Assembly: GCF_050947875.1 (NCBI RefSeq) | Contig: NC_134568.1 | Span: 207,540,352 to 207,604,351, forward strand | Direction of reading: 5' to 3' | DNA length: 64,000 nucleotides | Origin: Dermacentor variabilis | Taxonomy: Eukaryota; Arthropoda; Arachnida; Ixodida; Ixodidae | Part shown: positions 45,101 through 57,100 of the stretch, piece after piece | How positions within the stretch are numbered: position 1 is the stretch's first letter | How the letters are laid out: each line of letters starts with the position of its first letter | Notes under the pieces: model-generated | What the model saw: the letters and a program-made list of their open reading frames with translations, nothing else | Databases searched by the model: none | Told to the model about the DNA's origin: nothing | Translations under genes and position numbers: made by a program

Positions 45101-48100
45101 CGTTCGTGATAGTTACCGCTTCCACGGAGGGCAGTGGCTGTTGTCGCCTTAAAGGGGTGCGATCTTGTACGCATTCCAAAATAGAACGGAGGCGGTTCAT
45201 TCTTTATGTCACGAAATAGGCGGTATGTTCTGTTCCATTCGTCCGATAGCAGACGACATGGAATGATTGACAGCAGATATCACGTCACAATTGACATCAT
45301 GGCGTTCGGCACGGTTCAAATTGACGAATCGTATTTGGCTTGGTGGAACGAACCGTGTCCGTTCTATTTTGGAATGCGTACAAGATCGCACCCCTGGTCT
45401 GGCCATTTTGAGCTGACAAGTGCAGAGCATACATTGCGCGGCACGGAAAGACCTGAAATTTCAAACCGAACGCCATTTTTCCTTCTTCTTACGGCTGCCA
45501 CGCTCCAAGTTGGATGGTGACGTAGTCGTGCCCCTGCGCCTACATAGTCATGTCCGCAGTGTGACGTCGCTCGTGGTGACAGATGACTTCGAGAATTATT
45601 CAAGACATATGTTACCTGTGCGATCTGTTGCTTGAATTTACGAATTGAAGTTTAGAGAAATAATAAAACACACAAATGGAATGTCTGCGTGTTTTTTTTG
45701 TTTTACTTCGCACCAAAGCAAGAGAGATGTACTTCTGCTTCGTCTGCTTGTTCTGGCAATCGTGTGGTCACATGCGCAGGTACCGAAACTATGTCATTTT
45801 CTACAGCGTTGCAGCGCGTGATCATGCTCAGCAATCCGCTTGTTCTGCCTCATTCATGTAGCACTGAATTGTACCGCTAGTCATGTTTTCTTGTGCACAG
45901 TGCGCTGTGCAAACGAGATAACAGCTCGCGTGCGACGCCATCGGCGGAAGTGCATAGTGCCAAAAAGAAAAACAAAAATGAAGGCGGGGCCTGTGACGCA
46001 TGCGCCATGCAGTCCTCAAGGTCCGGTATGGGAAAACGCAGGGAAGGGATTTCGCTTGAGAACGCTAGACGGGGCGAGTGGAGAGAGAGTTTTGCTTAGC
46101 AGTGGAGCCCACCTGCTGAAATCATGGGTTCGTGGCACTGAAATATTTCTATCTCTGCTGTTAATGAGCCGATTTGAAACATTTTTGTGGCAGAACGCTT
46201 CCTAGAGGACACGTAACAACTTCCAGCGTATAACCCAAATTTGCTATGGGACCTGGTGAGGGGCCCTTGAAAGTGAGCTCCTTTGTTTGCGCATCACAGT
46301 CTATGTCGGACCCCGTTGCCACCTCGGTGAGTGCTGACGAACCCGCCTTGTGGGAAGCACCTAAGGAATGTCAGTTGTCGTTCTGAGACGTAACAGTGTA
46401 TGCACCAATATGATATCCTATTTGTTGTGTATTATTGTAATATGCTGTTGCAATTTTGCACTAGGCAGTATAACAAACAACTCTGCTATCTTAATGCCCT
46501 GGAAACTGCAGGAACATTGTAGGTTTACAGTACCATTCTTAACTATTTGTCATAAAAGACTGTTTATTCAATGATGACTTGGCACTTGGACCATTGCATG
46601 TTCACTCTACTAAGATGCTGAAATAAATGTCGGAGAGGCGCCTTTCCTCATGAAAGATTTGCATGATTGCGCAGCCCAGCCATATGGCGTGGCAGATTGT
46701 TCAACTTCTACTTACGCCAGTGCCTCTGATGCCACCTTCCATCCCAGTACGAAACTTCCGGGGAAGTTTCATGACCAGATGTAAAGTATTGAAGGACCCT
46801 AGTAATATGGACTGTGTGAAATGCGAAAATGCTCTCATTAGGAAACTTATTGGCATCCAAATGAAATTTGTTGCACTTAAAAGGGCCCAGAAATACTTAA
46901 ACATAGTAAGAAAACGTTGCCCATCTTTTAACAAGGCTCCTGTGACCACGTGAGCCAAATATTATTGTATGCATGCATGCAACAGGGAACTTGAAATCTC
47001 ATGTCAAAAGCAGTGAAAAGTCGCTTGCTCTCGCTTCCGCAATGTTGTCGTGCAGCATCATCGCAAGCAGCTGGACCCACAACAGCTATCAGCTGATTTC
47101 GTGATTGCAAGAACATTCTCAGTAATACAATTATTGCTCATTTGAGTCAGTTAAATGAAATATATATATGTCTGCAATCTCAAAAAGACAGAAAAACTAT
47201 TTCATTTTTGCACTGCTGGTCTAAACATGATAGTTGCACATTGCTGCATCTGCTGTACGTGGCCTTATGCATTAAAACTGTAGCATAATGCCGTGGCCAC
47301 CATGGGGTGCCACGACGAGCTGTCTCGCATTCAACCTTTGGGCAGGCACAGTGGGGCATTGCTCCATTATGCCCCCCTTGCCGTCTCCCACACGTAGCTT
47401 TCGTCGCGCTCGTGGAAATGAAAGGCGACTGAAATCCACTGATCGGTCTCATAACTATGTCTAACTTCGCTTGTGCTTGAGGCATTCAAAAAAGTTTTGT
47501 AGCAGGAGATTCGTGAGGCAGCGTAATTTAATAGCGATGTCATTCTATGATAGGTTTGAAAATTTTCAATTTTGGATGCAAGTTGCGGACCATGTCGTAG
47601 GTAACCAACTAATCATTCTGTCAGTGTTTAGAGCTTTCATTTATTTATGAAATGCGGAAAGATAACGCACAACTGCAACTCGTATGAGTGCTGATAATGA
47701 GCTGTAGCAAACCACGAACACACTTTATAATTTTGTTGTATGCGTTGAAGTTTGGTGGAAATGAAGAAGAGCACGGAGCAGACACGTCTCTCACATCGGC
47801 TCCGTCTTTTTCGATGTTCCGCTGGCCAATTTTTCGAAGTACGACGATTTCGAGCACATCATCAGATTCGTGAAATTGCCCAGACTCGACTGATACGAAG
47901 TTTCGAGGTGGGAACCAATTTTTGACAATATTATTGTACTTTCTCTGTTCATCCCACTACGTGCGGAGCTAACCCTAGCGAGGAACAGGGCCCATTAGGC
48001 CTTGCCGGCCTACGTGCCAGGCGGACATGGGAGACTCCCATATGGAAGAGGAAGAGGACAACAACCAGGAAGATTTCGATTGGCAAGTGGCTACCGGACG

Positions 48101-51100
48101 ACGATCCCGTGCTGGAAAGAAGAGCAGCAACGCGGCCAACACGACGCCAAGTACCTCGCAAGCGTCTGGCGGAGACGCCGCTACCAGCGGCAGCAAGGGA
48201 CCCGCCACCAGCACTGGCTCTATCAAGAATCGTATAGTCAAGGCCTCAAGGATGCCTCAACTGCCCGAGGAGCATCAGAAGATTATAATCAGGCCACGAG
48301 GAGGACTAAATTTGAGCAAAGTAAGTACCACCGCTATTGGAACTGCAGTCATCGAGGCTTCAGGCCTAAAGGCAGAGCAAGCAAGTGAGGACATGGTGTG
48401 CCCCAACTTCACACAAAATATTGTGGTGGTGAGCACGCCTGAATCAGACCATGCGGCAAGGTACGTGAGAATCAAGTCCTTCAAAATCGTGGAAACATAG
48501 TACGAAGTCAATGCATACGAGACAGTCACGCACGCCACGTGCAAAGGGGTGATTAGACGAGTCGACATCAGGGACTCCCAGTCCACTATCTCTAGGAATA
48601 TCATGCATGAGCGCAACCCGCTCGCTTTGGCCACCAAGCGCATCAAGACGTCGGGCTCAGTCATCGTCCTCTTCGATGGACTGAGAGTGCCAAACTTTGT
48701 GCGCTACGGGCCGACCTTGTTGAGATATCTCTACAGGAAACAATTTGATGTGTGCTTCACTTGTGGTAGGGTAGGACACCGCTCGGATGTGTGCCCCACG
48801 CCGGACTCTGTTCAGTGTAGAGGGTGTGGAGCCCTCAACCCACGAGCGGACCACGCTTACATTCTCTGTGGAGAATGTAAACGTTCTCAAGTTCCGCAAG
48901 TTCTGTGGAGGAGACCATCCCACCGGAGACAAGGCGTGCAAACAAAGATTTCAAACACGCTATGTGGTACGAGCTCACCGAAGGGAACGCGCCCGCTCGC
49001 GATCGGCCCCGAGGGAGAGACGCCGCTCCAAGTCGGGAGGAACGCAGGCGCGCTTAGAAGATGGAACACCTGGTGCCAAGCCAACAGTTGGGACCGCCTG
49101 GGCGGATAAAGTCAAAGGCGCAGTGAGAATCGTCGATGGCCCCACTACGCCGGCGGTGACTGAAAGCAATGATGCCAGAATAGAACAGTTGATTAGGGAG
49201 GTAAACTCATTGTGTAAAGCTAACGAAGAGCTGACCAAACAGGAAGTAGAAATGAAAAAGAAGGCACAGTCGAGCCCTGCCAGCGTAGCAGTAGCCAGAC
49301 CAGCAGGTCAAAGCAACAGACCAAGTGAGGGAGATAACTTCCCCGCCCCGAAAAAAAGAGCAGTAAGCCCCGAAATTGACTCGGTTTTCTCAGTCCTCAG
49401 CAAGCTGAAAGAGGTAATCAAAGAAATTAGAGAGACGACGGAAAGAACTAACTTTAAAGTGGATAAACTATGGAAATAGAGGTTAACGGCCGAACAGCGA
49501 CTCAAGAAACTCGAAACGAGATGTGACGACGACGAATTCTTGCCGTCAGAATCAGAAAGCGTAAAATCGCTCTCCGGAACGTCAGGGGGCACTCCAAAGA
49601 GATCGATCGTGGTTAACAGCAAAATTAACCCATCCAATAATCATGGATAGTGCCCAAAATTTTAGTGTGTGGCAGTGGAATTGTCGCGGATTCCTCAACA
49701 AAAAGGCATTGCTGCGCCAGTTAATTAGATTGATGGGGGTCAAACCAAAAGTAATTATGCTGCAGGAAACTTTAGCGGACGAAGTAAAGCTAACCGGGTA
49801 CAAATCAGTATGTAAAGAAAAAGATTGCGGGAGGGGATTGGCCACCCTCGTTGACAAAAAGCTACCGTTTATCGAACACGATATCCATCTCTGATTGAGT
49901 AAAATCGAGTATATCCTAGTGGAATTCGTACTCAAAAGGCATAAGGGCAGGGCGCAGAGTATTTTCTGCCTAAACATTTATAGCAGTCCCACTGACAAGA
50001 ACAAAGCTTTAGGGCACTTTTCAACAAGGCACTCGCAGTCGCAAAGAGCTCCCCGCTCATCATCGGAGGGGACTTTAATGCCCCCTACCAAGCGTGGGGA
50101 TACGCTTGGAATACAAAGAAAGGTGAGGGGTTATGGGACCTTGCCACAGACCTGGGACTGTGCCTGATCACCGATCCGGCTTTCCCCACCCGCTGTGGCA
50201 CGTCCACGTGCAGGGACTCTACACCCGACCTAACTTTTGTCAACAACTCGAAACAAGCTAGTTGGGAAAACTCGGGCACCGATCTAGGCAGCGACCACTA
50301 TATCATACACATAGGTATAGATATGCCGAAACAAGAGACTAGAACCTTTCGGTGCACAGACTGGGACCGTTTTAGGAAATTTAGAGCGAAGAGACTAGAA
50401 TCGGAACCGATAGAAGCGGGCAGACAGTCCTTCCAGACCTGGATCAACCAGCTCGAAGAGGATTTCAGGGGGGCCACTAAAGAAATTAAGACGGAAGAAA
50501 ACATAGAGAGCATAGGCAGTAGGCTCGCGCATCTGATCGAGGCCAAACAATCTATCCTGCAAAGATGGAAAACGCAAAGACTGAACTGAAAGCTCAGGAA
50601 AAAGATAGTGTTGCCAAACAGACAGATCGAGGAGCATTCGAGAACGCTCGTGAAACAGCAGTGGGACGAAGTTTGCCACTTGGCAGACGGCAGAATCAAA
50701 CATGGAAGCAGTTGGAACATCTTCAAATATCTATTGAACGAGAGCGACACTAAGTCAAACAAGAGAACGGCAATTACAAAACTAGTACATCAAGTCAGCC
50801 AGTACACGACTCGGGAGGTAGTCATGAGACAGCTCGCGAACAAATATCTCCCGCTCAAACAACCGGGCGATAGCGACGAACGCGTGGAGTACATGGGAGG
50901 ACCGTGTGAGGAAATGGACTGCGATTTCACCGAGGGTGAGGTAAGGGCCGCCTTCCATGGTCTCTCTAGTAGATCGGCAGCTGGACCCGATGGTATTACC
51001 AATAAACTCTTAATGAGTCTAGACGATGAGTCGATCACTTTCTTGGCGAATCATTTCACCGAGTTGTGGAGAAAGGGAGACTATCCGGAGGCATGGAAGA

Positions 51101-54100
51101 TGGCCAACACCATCCTCATACCAAAACCGGGTAAACTGCTCCATCTGGATAACCTACGCCCAATCTCGCTTACATCGTTCATAGGTAAAGCTATGGAACA
51201 CGTTATTCTCAACAGACTCACTAGATACGTTGAGCAAAATGACATACTCCCGTATAACGTGATCGGTTTCCGCCTCGGACTATCGACTCGGGACGCCATG
51301 CTCCTGATCAAACACCAGCTCATACACGCGAGAGCGATTCTGGGACTAGATGTCGAAAAAGCTTTTGATCGCATAGAGCACAAAGCCATCCTCGAGGTTC
51401 TGTCCGAGCTGGGGTTGGGCGAGAGGCTATTCAGCGTAGTCAAGGCGTTTCTGGGTGGTAGGCAAGCGAGCCTCACGCTAGGAAAACTAAAATGAAGGTG
51501 ATGAACCTGGGAAACAGGGGCACCCCGCAAGGGGCCGTACTTTCGCCCATGTTATTTAATCTAGCAATGACCAGAGTTGCAAGGAAACTGGAGAGTATAG
51601 AAGGTATACACTTTGCAATAGATGACATAACCATATGGAGCGCCAACGGTAATGTAGGCCAAACGGAGACCAGACTGCAGGAGAGCAACACGCCGTGGAA
51701 AGCACCCTAGGCAAGATGGGACTCAACTGTTTGGTGGCAAAGTCGGAGCTTTTGGTCCTAAAACATAGGCGCAGGGGTCGAAGACCCAGGGGCTACGTCC
51801 CTGAGGAGGAACCCAAGATTATCTCACGCTGTCACGACGGATCCGCGATCAAGCAGGTGGAAAAGATTAGAGTTTTAGGCTTCCACATAGCAGCGTGAGG
51901 TACCAACCTCAATGCCATTCAACATATTTCAAACAAGACGGACCAAGTCATCAGGTTACTATGGAGAATCAGCGACAGACACAGAGGCCTGGGTGAGGAC
52001 AGCGCTCTAAGGCTAGTGCACGCCTTCGCTCTCTGCCACTTCACCTGTGTGGCAGGTCTATTTAAATGGTTGCAGGCCGAGCTGAACAAGCTCAACACTA
52101 TGATCAGAAAGTTAGTCAAGGCTGCCCTAGGTATACCCATCAGCACCTTGAACGTGAAGCTCATGAACCTAGGCGTGCACAATACAAAAGAGGTGGCGGA
52201 AGCACAACAGATGGCGCAGCAGGAAAGACTGACGAAAACGCGAGCGGGCTGGCTTATACTCAAAGCGATAGGGATAGACCCCAATAGATCGATGCACCCG
52301 AATGAATCCGAGGTAGAATTGAGCGCGGACCTTAGAGACGCGATCAGAACCACCCCCCTCCCGAGAAATATGCACCCGGAACACAATGTTAGCAGGAGAA
52401 AAGCGAGAGCGAAAGCTTTGTTGAAAGAAATTGAACAGCTAGGACAACAGGCGGTCCTTGTAGACGCTGCCTGGGTCAAAGGCAAAGAGGCCTACACGGC
52501 CGTGGTGGTCGACAGCCGGGGCGAGGTGCGGGACACCGTCACGATTCTTCACTAAGGATTCCACGGTGGTGGAGCAAGCCGCGATTGCTCTAGCCATCAG
52601 GAACCGTAAATGGTCTTTCATCTATAGCGATTCCAAAGCAGCAATTAAGAGCTTTGACAAAGGCTATGTCGCTGGGACTGCGGCTAAATTTATCGACCAA
52701 GGTCGAAACAATCAAAACTAAAATCCAATTCCTGCACATATGGGACAAGTGAACGAGACTCGGCCCAACCTCAACGAGGTGACGAACGACCTGGCACAAG
52801 GACTTGCTTGCCGTGCCGGTCAGAACCGAACCGACGCCCACTACCATTCCGGGGAGCATAAAGCTCACTTACTAACTTACGACATCACTAAATATTACTA
52901 CTTGGGGCGTAGGCAATTCCCACTGCCACACGTAAAATTCAACAGGGCTCAGGCAGTCACGCTACGTTTACTGCAAACCGGGACGTACCCCACTCCGTAT
53001 TTCATAAATAAAATTCACCGCGAAAGAGAAATTAGGAAAGAATGTAACGTGTGCGATGGCATCATTGACATCAGACACATGCTGGCGGGCTGTCCCACAA
53101 CTCTCACCGACCCCGAAGAAAAATGGCTTTACTGGCACAAGATGATATCAAGCTCTTCATATCAAAATTAACTATGAGCTGTCCAGAGGGTCCACGATGG
53201 CATCATGAGGGTCGGCCTGGCGGTGCCGATGGAACACGGCCCGCCTGGGTCTGAGAAGACCGGGCTTCAGGACTCTAATAAAGTTTTGTGAATGAATGAA
53301 TGAATTGAAGTTTGGTGCGATCATGTTCTATTGCATTTTCAAAAAAAAAGAAAACTTTATTTTGCCATATTTGTATCACTGAGGCTTTAAAAATATTAGA
53401 ATAAACAAGTTGCAGGGTGACCACACTGATAAATGGCTTTATACAAAACTCAGCCGGGGCTCTTTCAGTGTCTTGTGTACAACTAGGTGGCATCTCAAGT
53501 TTGTGCCAAGTAGTTTTTACGTATATGGTGCTGAAAGGAGCAGTTGCACAAAGGTCTGCCGTTTTGCAATTTTTTTTATGTGGAAAAGTCACACCTCATA
53601 CTGTAAAGGCCAGGTTAATGAGTGTCAAAAGAATTTTCAGTCCTTTGTATCCATCGCTACTTAATTACTGAGGTTCACGAAACAATTATTAGTGTCACAC
53701 ATTACATTCACCTTCTTAAAAACAGTGTGTGTGGATTATGAACTGCATAGCATGTGCTGCAGAGATTAACTTCCTAACTGCCAATGACGAATCAACTTGT
53801 GACAATGTGCGGTCGATAACGAGTTAACTCGTCCAATTTTTTATGCGTTAGCATTCCTTGGGTACTTCACAAACTTTTAGGGGACTATCTATGTTTGTAT
53901 CTAACCATTTTCCTGCCTGTTTGGGTCACAGGGCAGTCAGGGATTGAGTGTGTAGCACATCAGGCTGCTGCGCTGAGGTAACAAGGTTCGAAACTAACCG
54001 TTGGACCAACTTGGGTCACTGAATATGTGGCAATGTGACCAACAAACCTCTTTCATCCCAACTGGGTAGTGTTAGGAACGGCCTGCGGAGGTGCCGACAT

Positions 54101-57100
54101 GCAAAGTTTTCTCAGCCAGCTGCAGCTGCGAGCGTGGCGAGCTTCCCTGAAGCGACCATGGAAACCTTCACCACCTGCCACGGTGACTCGTTTCGTAGGG
54201 ACGACGATGTGCCGCGTCAACACTCCCTCGGCGCCGCTATGACTAAATGCGGTCGGCGGACCAAGCATTGTTCGTGGATTCTCCGTGTCCACTGTTTGAA
54301 GCAGGGGAGCTCCTGGAAAATAGTTTGCGCAGCCGTCTCGCGGGGCTTAGAAGTCATGGACGGACGCGGTGGCCATTGTCTGCGGGGTCAACACTAGGAT
54401 GAAGAGGCGCCTGCCCGGACCAAGCCCTGTGTCTCCAAGAACCCACTCACCTCGGCGTGGTCAGTAAAACCTGTGTGGAAGTGTGTGTAACCCTCCCCCT
54501 AAAAGGCGGGTCAACTACGATGACGTTGGACGCTACGAATTGGCGGTGAACTGCCGTTTTTCCCTCGCCTAGGGATCTAGGGAGGACAGAGTGTTTATAA
54601 GCAGCTGTTGTGCGTCTGCTGAGGGTGCTTTCTCTCGCAGTCATGCGAGGCTGATGAACTGCAACGTCCTTATGTAGATACTGTAAATAAACCCATATTC
54701 CTCATTCTCTATGAGAAGCAGTCCTGCCCTTCAACAACGTCCTCAGCGTGGATAAGTTGGACGAGAGCATGGGCCAGCTACCATCTATTTCATGCCCGAC
54801 TCCAAACTTGACAGCTGGTTGCCAGCGGTGGGATTGACCTCTCAAACATTACAGTAGGTGTAACATAAAACCATTCCAATCTAATTTAATTTTTATATGT
54901 AACAGGCCATTAGCCCTCCGTGATAGGCCAGAATGGTTAGAGTCCAGCCCATATGGGCGGTTGCCATGCCCATGTGGGCAGAGTCCGAAACGTTTTGACC
55001 TATGGGTGATTTGGTATAAAAACAGATTTGAATAGTTTTACATTATACTGGTCTCTAATGAACCGCTTTGATGCCAACTTGTGTTACTGGGTATGTGTCA
55101 GTAGGTGTGTGCCGATCTTCAGTGAACATCTTTGACGTCAACTTGGGTAACTGGGTACCTCCCACTGGGAGTGTGCCGCTGTACAATGACGAAAAATACC
55201 TCTTAAATTTCTCCGATGCTGAGTGGAAACATGTCCACGTCACAAGGGTCCTTCGAGGACAGTAACCCGACGCATTAGCAGGCTGTGCCACAAATGCACT
55301 GGGTATGTGCCGCTTTTCAATTAAAGGCTTTCACTTAAACTGTGCAATTAACACACTGGGTATGGCCACCCTTGAATGAACCTCTCTGAACCTCTCGCCA
55401 ACTTGGGTCACTGAGTACGCGGCCAAGCGAGGGAACAATTGTCAGCGATCGCAGGTACCGGCACACTGCACTTCTTGACTCAGGGGCCACGCATGGACTT
55501 CTCAGCAGTGCCACTAGATGGTGCAGCATGTCTAGAAAGAAGCGCGAGAGAGGGGTGTCCAGTTGCCGTATGATGTGCTCACATGCACCAGCGTGCCATG
55601 AATTTTGGAGGCCATGTGCAGGCTTCATAGCGGCAGCTTTAGATGACACCGAGTGTTCTTAGCAGGGCGTCTACCAAGTTTACATTTCCGAATTCCCCGA
55701 GCTTTCCAGGTTTTCCCTGAGCGGCTTTGCAAAATTCCCTGACTGACACAGAACCTTGTTTTATGTCAAGACAGGCTGACACCTTGTTGCCTGATGCTGT
55801 CACTCTCTAGTAATCAAGCTAAAAGATAAGCGAAACGACTTAATCCAGTTTGAATAGTCAGGAGTAGCATTTATTTAATTCAAAAAGAAATCAGAAGGGA
55901 GGCGTTAGTAAAGTACACAGCGAAAAAAATACCTTTAAAAAAGTTACTTATTGCTAATCGAATATTATCAAACACGAATAAAAAGGAGATCCATGAGGAA
56001 ATAAATATTTTCGAATATCCCCTTCAGTCACAAATTATGAATAACTGTTGATACATGCTTGAGACTCCACTAAAAGGGACAAAATGACTCATAGCATTTT
56101 ATTATGAGTCATTGTAATTACAGAGTAAGTAAATGTTTGAATAATTTAAAGTCAGTCATGCTAAGTTTCTTCATAAAAGTGATTAAATCCCCTGCTCGAA
56201 TTACATGCACAAGTTATTCATTGGCTTCAAGCCCCCATGTCAAGAAAAAAATTAATAAATTTCGAGGTTGATGCCGACATGCTCCACGTCAAAAGTCACG
56301 TAAAACACGGTAGCGCCTTCACCAAAGCAGTATTCTGTAATGATACATATCACTTATAAGTAAAATGGAAGTAATTTAGATTATCACAATGTTCAGCAAG
56401 TTTAATGTTTGTGCTCTATTCCTTGCTACCACTGCACATAAATGGCAAAAATAAACCGCGTTCACAAATGTGGACAGCGTGACCTAAGGGGATGCGAGTT
56501 ATTTCTATCAACTGATAGCAAGCTCATTGGTATGAGGCCCGAACTTTGTCGCAGGTGAGATTCAACAGCTGGTGGGTCAACCTCAACTGTCCTGACGTAC
56601 TCTCATCCCGCGCACAATGCCTCAGTGTTGCGTTTCACTGCTTTAAATTTTGCTTTGGATGAGAGACACCTGCATCTCGGCGTCAGTCTACACTCAACCT
56701 CCTTAAAAGCAGCGGCACGCTTCCTTTTCTGTTCATTCCTCAATGCACAAGTCCTTTCTGTCCACGTCCTCCTGCCACCGCGCGTTCGTCCCACGGGCCA
56801 TTTGAAGGATCCTCTAGGTCAATTTTACAGTCCAATTCCGATTTTTCGGACCCCCTAGGGGCCGCGAAAACGTCCGAAAAATCAGGCAGTTCGAAAAAAT
56901 GAATGCATGATTCTTGCTGCCCTTAAGGGTTCAAAGCGCCACAGGCACATCCGAAAAGGTCTGCCAATACACTTATTACGCATATGGGTGCTCGTACTGT
57001 GACAGGAGATGACGCGTGTACAATTAAAGATTACATACAGTGTCCCGTGACAATTGCCCCTTCCCACGCATCTTATGCTTCACTGCAATGCTTTCGCGCA

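Larger units (their letters stand above)
47758..53304 (+). mobile_element. I-group LINE, full length (5.5 kb), decayed
   Basis: Bounded by the 13-bp duplication TTGAAGTTTGGTG. It has a 5' leader, ORF1 with CCHC knuckles, ORF2 with endonuclease, reverse transcriptase, RNase H and a terminal Cys/His motif, and a 3' end AATAAAGTTTTGTG followed by a (GAAT)n tail. A LINE with an RNase H domain and a tandem-repeat tail fits the I superfamily. Several stops and frameshifts make it non-functional. Having both ends is unusual for a LINE copy. Confidence 0.88.

Noticed and set aside
48002..48388. Overlapping plus-strand frame next to LINE ORF1
   Set aside because: Shadow of ORF1 (start 48027); it lacks the zinc knuckles and conserved order of the true frame.
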